Part shown: piece by piece, positions 1 to 5,986 of the stretch | How positions within the stretch are numbered: position 1 is the first letter of the stretch | Layout: each line of letters begins with the position of its first letter | NCBI GenBank assembly: GCA_946407325.1 | Contig: CAMJNN010000067.1 | Location: 1-6,837, forward strand | Origin: an uncultured Prevotellaceae bacterium | GTDB taxonomy: Bacteria > Bacteroidota > Bacteroidia > Bacteroidales > Bacteroidaceae | Reading direction: 5' to 3' | DNA length: 6,837 bases | Position numbers and translations under genes: made by a program | The notes under the pieces: model-generated | The model's input: only the letters and a program-made list of their open reading frames with translations | The model's database searches: none | Told to the model about the DNA's origin: nothing

Positions 1-1308
1 CGTGTGGATGTGGACAACTCACAGGTGCCCAACAGTCGTTGGTATTCTGGAGCTGGTTTATATCGCCCTGTGCATCTCATCATTCAAGAACAGCAATATA
101 TTGAAGAGGTAAAGGTAAGCACCCTGAGCATCAACCCTGCGACCATCAAAATAGAGACCATCCACCAAGGTGGCGAGGTGTCTGTTAGCATCTTTGACGG
201 CAACCAACAAGTGGCCAACACTGAGGGCGAAAACGTGGAGCTGAAGATAGACGGAGCCAAGCTGTGGAGTGCCGAGCATCCTAACCTCTATAAAGCAATT
301 GTTGAACTGAAGGAAGACGGCAAGACCATCGAGCGTCAGGAGAAGAGTTTCGGTATTCGTGAAATCAGCTGGAGTGCCCAAGGCTTCAAGGTGAATGGCG
401 AGGATGTACTGCTGAGAGGTGGTTGCATCCACCACGACAATGGCATCCTTGGTGCTGCTGAGTACGATGAAGCCGCTTATCGCAAGGTGGCTATCATGAA
501 GGAATATGGTTTCAACGCCATCCGTTCGTCACATAATCCTTTGTCGGAGGCCATGCTGAAGGCTTGCGACGAGCTGGGCATGTATGTGATGGATGAGTTG
601 TGGGATATGTGGTATATCAGCAAGACTGCATTTGACTACTCCAAGGATTTCTATGCCAACTACCAAGAGGACATCCGTCACTTCGTAAAGAAAGACTTCA
701 ACCATCCTTCAGTGGTAATGTATTCCATTGGTAATGAGGTGGGTGAACCTGCAGAGGATAAAGGTGTTGAGTTGGCGAAAGAGCTGATTGCTCGCTTACA
801 CCAAGCAGATAACTCACGCCCTGTTACCGCTGGTATCAACCTGATGATTATTGGTTTGAGGCGTATGGGTATTGATATCTTTGCCCAAGCCAATTCTGCT
901 ATGGTGACTGGTGGTCAGCAAGTGACTAGCGAGGAATACAACAACATGATGGTGGCATCGAGCCAGCAAATGCTGCAAGCCGTGCTTACTCCTGCAATTG
1001 ACGAGGCCACTACCCCTGTTTTAGATGCATTAGACATTGCCGGATATAACTATGCTAACCTGCGCTATCCTATTGAAGGTGTTGCTCATCCCAATCGTGT
1101 GGTAGTGGGTAGTGAGACCTTCCCCTATCAGTTGGCAGAGAACTGGGCTTTGGTCGAGAAGTTGCCTTACTTGATTGGCGATTTCATGTGGACAGCTTGG
1201 GACTATATCGGTGAGATTGGACTTGGCTCATGGTATTATTCTGATGATGAGGGTTTTCCAACAAGACTTATCCATGGAAACTCAATGGTGGTGGTGCCAT
1301 CGATTTGA
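1..1308 (+). CDS. Glycoside hydrolase family 2 protein (beta-galactosidase/beta-glucuronidase type), catalytic part; 5' end outside window, 3' end frameshifted
   Basis: The reading frame is open from base 1 and begins inside the N-terminal sugar-binding domain at a typical GH2 stretch (VDNSQ, then NSRWYSGAGLYRPV), so roughly the first 100 or more residues are missing. An immunoglobulin-like domain follows. The TIM barrel starts near LLRGGCIHHDNG and continues with RSSHNPLSEAMLKACDELG. Counting base 1 as codon 1, the acid/base is the Glu of SIGNE (residue 246, bases 736-738). The probable nucleophile is the Glu of VVGSETFP (residue 372, bases 1114-1116). Both are intact. GH2 enzymes release beta-linked galactose, glucuronic acid or mannose from non-reducing ends, and the sequence does not settle which. 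The segment around 880-1060 is an insertion between the two catalytic glutamates. After DDEGF the frame shifts: the last 17 or so residues are out-of-frame sequence ending at TGA 1306-1308, while the expected continuation lies in another frame. The start GTG at base 4 is not a real start. Confidence 0.93.
   Translation, partial: RVDVDNSQVPNSRWYSGAGLYRPVHLIIQEQQYIEEVKVSTLSINPATIKIETIHQGGEVSVSIFDGNQQVANTEGENVELKIDGAKLWSAEHPNLYKAIVELKEDGKTIERQEKSFGIREISWSAQGFKVNGEDVLLRGGCIHHDNGILGAAEYDEAAYRKVAIMKEYGFNAIRSSHNPLSEAMLKACDELGMYVMDELWDMWYISKTAFDYSKDFYANYQEDIRHFVKKDFNHPSVVMYSIGNEVGEPAEDKGVELAKELIARLHQADNSRPVTAGINLMIIGLRRMGIDIFAQANSAMVTGGQQVTSEEYNNMMVASSQQMLQAVLTPAIDEATTPVLDALDIAGYNYANLRYPIEGVAHPNRVVVGSETFPYQLAENWALVEKLPYLIGDFMWTAWDYIGEIGLGSWYYSDDEGFPTRLIHGNSMVVVPSI
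1251..1257 (+). other. Frameshift site within the family 2 hydrolase gene
   Basis: The upstream frame reads GAG GGT TTT CCA and then leaves family-like sequence. Moving back one base after TTT gives TCC AAC AAG ACT TAT CCA TGG, that is SNKTYPWKLNGGGAIDLIGN, which is the normal GH2 continuation. One missing T in the T run (1254-1257), five T's reduced to four, explains everything. The heptamer G_GGT_TTT also fits the X_XXY_YYZ pattern of -1 ribosomal slippage and would give the same product. An indel or a homopolymer sequencing error is much more likely, because this family is normally encoded in one frame. Confidence 0.85.
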
Positions 1309-1982
1309 TTGGCAACCCCACGGGTGAAGCACTTTGGGCAAAGGCTATCTGGCTAAAAGACAACATACCATACATCGGTGTGCGCCCTATACACAAGGAA
1401 CAACTCATCAAGTCTATGTGGCGAGGCACCAACACCATCCCAAGTTGGAGCTGGCAAGGTTGTGATGGTATGCCAACGGTGGTTGAGGTATATACCAGTG
1501 CACAAAAGGTGAAGTTGTATATCAATGACAAACTGATTGGTGAGCAAGAGGTAAACAACTACCTCGCCTCTTTCGATGTGAGATACGAACCTGGCGTTCT
1601 GAAAGCTGTCTCTATCGATGCCAACGGCCGTGAATACGAGCAGATTTTGACTTCTGCTATTGGCAACATCAGCCTTAGCATCAAGCCAGAGAAGAGTAGT
1701 TACAAAGCAGGGGAGATTGCATTCGTCAATATCAACCTCATGGGTGAGAACGGCATCGTGGAGTCGAAAGCCGACCGCAAGTTAAAAGTAACTGTTGAGG
1801 GTGGCGAACTCCTGGGCTTTGGCAGTCAGCAGCTGATAACGGAGGACTGCTTCACCACTGGTGAATACAGCACTTACTACGGACAGTCACAAGCTGTTGT
1901 CCGCTCCTTCAACCCTGGCATTGTGAAGATTCATGTTACTGGTGAAGGCGTGGAGGCAAGCTATGAGTTAAAAGTAGAATAA
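1305..1982 (+). CDS. C-terminal part of the same family 2 hydrolase, separated by the frameshift
   Basis: This is not an independent gene. In-frame homology begins upstream at about base 1257, and the TTG at 1305 is only the first nominal start codon. The sequence finishes the barrel (LNGGGAIDLIGNPTGEALWAKAIW). It then carries a beta-sandwich resembling the DUF4982 domain of GH2 enzymes (about residues 46-115 from the TTG, with VEVYTSAQKVKLYINDKLIG). A final domain resembles GH2 C-terminal domain 5 (about residues 120-225, with SYKAGEIAFVNINLMGENG and LLGFGSQ). With the catalytic part, about 660 residues are visible, fitting a full enzyme of roughly 750-850. If the frameshift is real, this part is lost and the protein is probably misfolded. 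If it is a sequencing artefact, the gene is normal. The stop TAA (1980-1982) is 12 bp before the next gene, suggesting an operon. Confidence 0.88.
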   Translation: MIGNPTGEALWAKAIWLKDNIPYIGVRPIHKEQLIKSMWRGTNTIPSWSWQGCDGMPTVVEVYTSAQKVKLYINDKLIGEQEVNNYLASFDVRYEPGVLKAVSIDANGREYEQILTSAIGNISLSIKPEKSSYKAGEIAFVNINLMGENGIVESKADRKLKVTVEGGELLGFGSQQLITEDCFTTGEYSTYYGQSQAVVRSFNPGIVKIHVTGEGVEASYELKVE

Positions 1983-1994
1983 TAAACTTTATCT

Positions 1995-4862
1995 ATGAAA
2001 AGATTATCATTAATATGGCTGTTGGCAGCTATAACTGCTACTTCCATCGCACAGGAAAAACAGAACTGGTTGGAAGCTACACAATTCAGCGCTTACAGTT
2101 TCAACAACCCGCCACAAAAGTATGCCCCCATGACTAGATGGTGGTGGCCAGGCAATGATGTGGAGGCAACAGAACTGAGGCGCGAAGTTAACCTCTTTGC
2201 CGACAATCACTTCGGAGGCGTAGAGATTCAACCTATGGCCTTGGTGAGCCCAATCAAGACTCGTGAGCAGGCGGCGAGGATTCAAAGTTTCGACTCTCCC
2301 GAGTATTACCAAAACATAGATGCTGTGATGGAAGAAGCACAGAAACGAGGTCTGATTGTGGATATGACGGTGGGGAGCGGATGGCCTTCAGGCGGAGAGC
2401 ATATCTCTGAGGCAGAGAGTAATTTGACCCTGAAATATGTCATAATAGATATTCCTCAGGGTAACACCGAGAAAATATCCATTCCTAAATTAGCGAGAGG
2501 ACATCGCCCTACAGCCAAGGTGGTTGCTTTGCTGGCAGCCAAGGTGGAGAAGGAGGAGAACGGCACATTATTCCTGAACCAACAGAGCGTAGAGGACATT
2601 TCTTCATCTGTGAAAGAAGGTGCTTTTATTTACACACCCAAGGAATCAGGCTATAAAGCCATTGCCATCTGGTCGATGTCAGCGATGGAAGCTCCCATGC
2701 TGATGGCCAAACGCAAAGCTGGATTGGTGGCCAACCACTTTGATGCAAAAACCATCCAAAAGAACTATGAGTATTATTTTGGCGAACGAACCAACTTTGC
2801 TCAATATTACGGAAAGCCACTGCGCGCCCTGTTCAACGACAGTTACGAGTTTAAGGTGGATCGTCATTTTGCTGACAGTTTTATCAGTACATTCAAGGCT
2901 AATCGTGGCTACGACCCTACACTGACCCTGCCCGCTAACCTGTGGGATGGCTATAACAATATGTATGCCCGCATGGCAGCTCCCGATAAGCAGCCTGCCT
3001 TTGCTTTCGGGAAAGAAGACTGGCGTATACGCTACGACTACGACCTGACATTGAGTGATGTGTTGCGCAAAGAATTCTTGGAGGCTTCATCTGAATGGAC
3101 GAACGCTCGTGGCTTGCTGCATCGTTCCCAAGGCTATGGCATCAACATGGACATCATGGGAGTGGCTGGTAGTATTGACATCCCTGAAGGAGAGACTATG
3201 TTGTTCAACTATGGCAGTGAGGCTGGCTACAAGATTATTACCTCTGGCGCACATCTGTATAACAAGCCAATCGTTACCAGCGAATCGGCGGTATTCAGTG
3301 GAAGAGCGTTGCTCACCACCCCGCAGAAGCTGAAGATGGTGATCGACAAAATACTCTCAGCTGGTGTGAATCAGGTAATCTATCACGGCTCGCCTTATTA
3401 CTATAAGGCCGATGGACAGGCGCCTGAAGGTTGGAGGCCATTCTACAACGCTATGATGGGGGTAAACTTCTCGTCAGAGATCTATGAGGGCAATGAGTTC
3501 TGGAACAACATATCTTCAGTGAACCATTATGCACAACGGGCACAATATGTACTTCGCAGTGGAAAAGCTAACGCTGACATACTGATATACTATCCTTTCC
3601 TGAACTTCAGTGATGAGACCTATAATCCCAAGGAGTTGCTGATAAAAGGTTATATTCCTGATGTAGAACCATCTATGGATATAAAGTCAGAGGCAAACGC
3701 TTATAGCAACACTCTTTGCACAGAATGGCTGGAACAAATCTATCCACTGATTGACGAACTGAATAAACAGGGCATCACTTGGGATTGGATCAATGACGAG
3801 TCTGTGCAAGCCATGACTTTAGAGGTCAACAAGCAATTGAACGTGCGAGGCAATCTGTATGAAGGCATTGTATTATTCAACCTGCCATATATCCAACTAA
3901 ACAGCGCTAAACATTTACAGAGCCTTTGCACGCAAGGGGCAAAAGTACTCACTATCGGCAAGCCTGCCCAGATTCAGCCTTCCTATAAGGATTATGCACA
4001 GCTTGACAAGCTGACAGCCTCTGCTATGCAAGACATTACAAGAATGCCATCGGCTACTACGGTGGCTACCGTTAGTGAAGCATCCGCTTGGTTGGGCAAT
4101 TTGGCTACTCCTCTTAGAAGCGTGAACGGAAAAGACATCGTGAAGCAGATTCGCAGGCAAATGGATAACGGCGACTTGGCACAGTTTTATTACAACGAGA
4201 GCGAGGAATTTACAACCTTACATGTACAGATTGGTAAGCGTTATAAATATGCCTACTGGATGGATGCAGAAAGTGGCAACATTAGTAAGGCGGAGTTGAA
4301 AAAAGGGTTGGTAAGCTATACACTTAAGCCATTAAGTACCATATTCCTATATGTAAGTCAGCAACCTTTGAATATTCCAGTCACCTCCACGTCAGCCTTT
4401 GCCCCACATAAGGCAAAGACAGTATTTGAGAATGACAAGTGGGACTTAGAAGTGGCAGGCAAAGAGTTTAAAGGCTTGAAGGCCCAAAACTGGAGAGAGG
4501 TCGATGAGTTGAAATTCCTTGATGAGCCAGGTCATTACAACATGACTATCAAGTTACCCAAGTTCAATAAGAAAGTACGTTACTTCCTCGATTTAGGTAA
4601 GGTGTATTATACAGCTTCTTTGAGTATCAACGGCAAAGAGGTAGGCGAGCGGATTTGGAAACCCTATCTGTTTGATGTGACCCCATATATTAAAGCGGGT
4701 GAGAATACTATCAGCGTAACAGTTACTCCTAGTCGTTATAACTCGCTGGTAAAGCGGGCCATCGACGGAGAGGATAATTACAAATCCCTAAAAGAATCTA
4801 CATTAGTGAGCGAGGGCATGACTGGCAAACTAACGCTCTATGAACAAAAGAAATATAACTGA
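1995..4862 (+). CDS. Secreted GH106-type glycoside hydrolase, probable alpha-L-rhamnosidase
   Basis: An intact 955-residue protein. Residues 1-19 form a signal peptide (basic MKRL, hydrophobic core, cleavage likely after TSIA). There is no lipobox cysteine, so the mature enzyme is probably periplasmic or exported. The mature N-terminus carries the family signature TRWWWPGN (47-54) followed by FGGVEIQP, typical of the GH106 'glycosyl hydrolase' proteins of Bacteroidota. Conserved-looking blocks with acidic residues suited to catalysis or calcium binding are NDSYEF (D282, E285), DIPEGE (E398, E400), VTSES (E430) and YHGSPYYY (463-470). I cannot say which glutamates are catalytic. A C-terminal galactose-binding-like beta-sandwich (about 840-950, with LDLGKVYYTASLSINGKEVG and KPYLFDVTPYI) resembles the GH2 sugar-binding domain. 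GH106 members remove terminal alpha-L-rhamnose, for example from rhamnogalacturonan. The start lies 12 bp after the hydrolase stop, with no Shine-Dalgarno, as usual in this phylum. At 955 residues it is somewhat shorter than the longest GH106 members, but no block is obviously missing. Confidence 0.87.
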   Translation: MKRLSLIWLLAAITATSIAQEKQNWLEATQFSAYSFNNPPQKYAPMTRWWWPGNDVEATELRREVNLFADNHFGGVEIQPMALVSPIKTREQAARIQSFDSPEYYQNIDAVMEEAQKRGLIVDMTVGSGWPSGGEHISEAESNLTLKYVIIDIPQGNTEKISIPKLARGHRPTAKVVALLAAKVEKEENGTLFLNQQSVEDISSSVKEGAFIYTPKESGYKAIAIWSMSAMEAPMLMAKRKAGLVANHFDAKTIQKNYEYYFGERTNFAQYYGKPLRALFNDSYEFKVDRHFADSFISTFKANRGYDPTLTLPANLWDGYNNMYARMAAPDKQPAFAFGKEDWRIRYDYDLTLSDVLRKEFLEASSEWTNARGLLHRSQGYGINMDIMGVAGSIDIPEGETMLFNYGSEAGYKIITSGAHLYNKPIVTSESAVFSGRALLTTPQKLKMVIDKILSAGVNQVIYHGSPYYYKADGQAPEGWRPFYNAMMGVNFSSEIYEGNEFWNNISSVNHYAQRAQYVLRSGKANADILIYYPFLNFSDETYNPKELLIKGYIPDVEPSMDIKSEANAYSNTLCTEWLEQIYPLIDELNKQGITWDWINDESVQAMTLEVNKQLNVRGNLYEGIVLFNLPYIQLNSAKHLQSLCTQGAKVLTIGKPAQIQPSYKDYAQLDKLTASAMQDITRMPSATTVATVSEASAWLGNLATPLRSVNGKDIVKQIRRQMDNGDLAQFYYNESEEFTTLHVQIGKRYKYAYWMDAESGNISKAELKKGLVSYTLKPLSTIFLYVSQQPLNIPVTSTSAFAPHKAKTVFENDKWDLEVAGKEFKGLKAQNWREVDELKFLDEPGHYNMTIKLPKFNKKVRYFLDLGKVYYTASLSINGKEVGERIWKPYLFDVTPYIKAGENTISVTVTPSRYNSLVKRAIDGEDNYKSLKESTLVSEGMTGKLTLYEQKKYN

Positions 4863-4866
4863 TAAA

Positions 4867-4898
4867 AAAGCGTGAGTCTCAAAAGAGGCTCACGCTTT
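4867..4898. terminator. Bidirectional intrinsic terminator between converging genes
   Basis: The arms AAAGCGTGAGTCTC (4867-4880) and GAGGCTCACGCTTT (4885-4898) form a 14-bp stem with one G-U wobble around an AAAA loop. On the minus strand the stem is followed by TTTTTT, a good termination tract for the dehydrogenase transcript. On the plus strand it is followed by CAATTTT, a weaker tract for the hydrolase operon. It begins 4 bases after the GH106 stop codon and ends 5 bases before the dehydrogenase stop codon. Confidence 0.9.
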
Positions 4899-4903
4899 CA
4901 ATT

Positions 4904-5722
4904 TTACATCTGATGCAGCTTCTTGATGGCCTCCGCCAGTTTCTTCATGGCGAAGCGGGGAGCGATGCGAACCAGCAAATCCATCTGCTTGCAATCCTTA
5001 CCAACAATGATCTTCCACTTGTCGGCCTCCATGCCGCTTACGATGGTCTCTGCCGCTACCTTAGGAGTGGTGACGTTGGCTTTTTTGAAATCTTCATCGG
5101 TATAACTTGCAACACTTTTAGCTCCTTTCACACCAGAACGCACTTGTATATCAGTAGCCACCGCACCAGGGAATACCTCGCTCACCTTTACATTGGTATC
5201 CATTAACTCAGTCATCAGTCCTTCAGTCAAAGCCTTTACGGCTGCTTTCGAAGCACCATAGAAAGTTTGTCCAGGCACAGGAGCGAAGGCACCCATACTT
5301 GACACATTTACGATGTGTGCCTCTGGACGGGTAATCAAGTGTGGCAAGAACGATTTCACCATATATAACGTTCCATAGAAATTGATGTTCATGACGCGCT
5401 CTATGGTACGATACTCCATCTTGCTCACAGGCACGAAGTCTTGAATGATACCAGCGTTATTGATGATGCCGTCAACAGCTCCAAATAGTTTCACTGCCTC
5501 TACTACAGATTGCTCTACAGCCTCTCTATTGGTAATGTCCAACTGTATCAACTTCATGTCTGTTCCTTTGTCTGCAGCTAATTCTTGCGTCTGCTTCAAA
5601 CCCTCCACGTTGATGTCGAGTCCAATCACTTTAGCCCCCTTGCTTAGCAAGTTCAGGCTGATTTCCCTTCCCATTCCGTTACCAGCTCCGGTAACCACGA
5701 TTACTTTTCCTGCTACTTTCAT
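4904..5722 (-). CDS. Short-chain dehydrogenase/reductase (SDR), classical type, NAD(P)-dependent
   Basis: A complete 272-residue cytoplasmic oxidoreductase with a Rossmann fold. Every classical SDR motif is present: TGAGNGMG cofactor loop (11-18), NNAG (88-91), the structural/catalytic Asn in NINF (N114), catalytic Ser in NVSS (S142), and YGASK (Y155, K159). After the YxxxK motif comes PGAVATDI. The Asp at the end of the second strand (LDIN, D36) suggests NAD(H) over NADP(H). The C-terminal tail, rich in Lys and hydrophobic residues (APRFAMKKLAEAIKKL), may be amphipathic and could touch the membrane; this is inference. The substrate is not predictable, since this subgroup includes alcohol, steroid and 3-oxoacyl reductases. 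The start ATG at 5720-5722 puts the glycine motif at the usual position. The gene is monocistronic on this evidence, converging on the hydrolase operon and divergent from an AraC-type regulator that may control it. Confidence 0.93.
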   Translation of the reverse strand: MKVAGKVIVVTGAGNGMGREISLNLLSKGAKVIGLDINVEGLKQTQELAADKGTDMKLIQLDITNREAVEQSVVEAVKLFGAVDGIINNAGIIQDFVPVSKMEYRTIERVMNINFYGTLYMVKSFLPHLITRPEAHIVNVSSMGAFAPVPGQTFYGASKAAVKALTEGLMTELMDTNVKVSEVFPGAVATDIQVRSGVKGAKSVASYTDEDFKKANVTTPKVAAETIVSGMEADKWKIIVGKDCKQMDLLVRIAPRFAMKKLAEAIKKLHQM

Positions 5723-5749
5723 ATTATTCTTGTTTTTTTGTTTCTATCG

Positions 5750-5757
5750 CAAAATTA
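5750..5757 (-). promoter_or_regulatory. Probable -7 promoter element of the dehydrogenase gene
   Basis: Read on the minus strand this is TAATTTTG, a full match to the Bacteroidota -7 consensus TAnnTTTG, 27 bases upstream of the start codon. No good -33 element is found at 19-21 bp: the nearest TTTTTG lies 26 bp upstream, and a TTG lies only 12 bp away. A weak -33 fits a promoter that needs an activator, but that is inference. Confidence 0.6.
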
Positions 5758-5789
5758 GTGGTATTCTGCCAATCGATGCAGCTCAAAAA

Positions 5790-5837
5790 GTAACCGCTTT
5801 TGTTCTATTGGTAACAATGTCAAGATTCCTTAACATT
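5790..5837. repeat. Repeated TAAC half-sites, candidate operator in the divergent region
   Basis: GTAAC occurs at 5790-5794 and again at 5811-5815, exactly 21 bp apart in the same orientation. A related TTAAC lies at 5830-5834, 19 bp further on. Two inverted repeats overlap them: TTGTT-N8-AACAA (5800-5817) and AATGT-N12-ACATT (5816-5837). Two-turn direct spacing is typical of AraC-family operators, and the sites lie between the two divergent promoters. The half-sites are short and the region is AT-rich, so chance is possible. Confidence 0.35.
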
Positions 5838-5858
5838 TATTTTTCTATAGCCTATCTT

Positions 5859-5889
5859 TTTGAAGAATAAACATTTTATACTATCTTCG
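5859..5889 (+). promoter_or_regulatory. Probable promoter of the AraC-family regulator gene
   Basis: TTTG (5859-5862), a spacer of exactly 19 bp, then TATCTTCG (5882-5889), which differs from the Bacteroidota consensus TAnnTTTG by one base. Transcription should start around 5894-5898, giving a leader of about 75-95 bases before the regulator's start codon. Confidence 0.65.
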
Positions 5890-5904
5890 CAAAAAAACAC
5901 TAAA

Positions 5905-5958
5905 ATGTCATATTATGTCCTCCTGATTCCCCTCTTTATTCGAAGGGGTATCGTGTAG
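5905..5958 (+). CDS. Possible 17-residue leader peptide upstream of the AraC-type regulator
   Basis: ATG at 5905, TAG at 5956-5958, encoding MSYYVLLIPLFIRRGIV: hydrophobic with two arginines near the end. It is the first ATG after the predicted transcription start and is preceded by an A-rich stretch typical of translated starts in this phylum. It ends 13 bases before the first possible regulator start (5972). It could be a leader peptide coupling or attenuating translation, or a chance ORF; there is no homology evidence. Confidence 0.3.
   Translation: MSYYVLLIPLFIRRGIV
5931..5948 (+). other. Small hairpin in the regulator's leader
   Basis: CCTCTTT (5931-5937) can pair with GAAGGGG (5942-5948) around the loop ATTC. 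The stem is 7 bp including two G-U pairs and lies inside the possible leader ORF. No U-tract follows, so it is not an ordinary intrinsic terminator. Its stability is modest and its significance unknown. Confidence 0.3.
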
Positions 5959-5986
5959 CGACGTGGGGAATATGTCAAGAAATACT

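Noticed and set aside
58..435. 125-codon minus-strand frame opposite the family 2 hydrolase
   Set aside because: It lies antisense to clear GH2 coding sequence and shows no recognisable domain or promoter.
1305..1982. The downstream half of the hydrolase as a separate gene starting at TTG
   Set aside because: Family-like sequence continues upstream of the TTG to base 1257 in the same frame, and no promoter or start region is seen, so it is a fragment of the preceding gene.
2626..3333. Several 60-100 codon frames on both strands inside the GH106-type gene
   Set aside because: All overlap a continuous, family-like coding frame and have no independent start signals or motifs.
5445..5870. 141-codon open frame on the plus strand, mostly antisense to the dehydrogenase
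   Set aside because: It is the mirror of a well-supported SDR gene. Its translation is low-complexity Ser/Thr/Pro/Leu-rich and its end runs through the promoter region.
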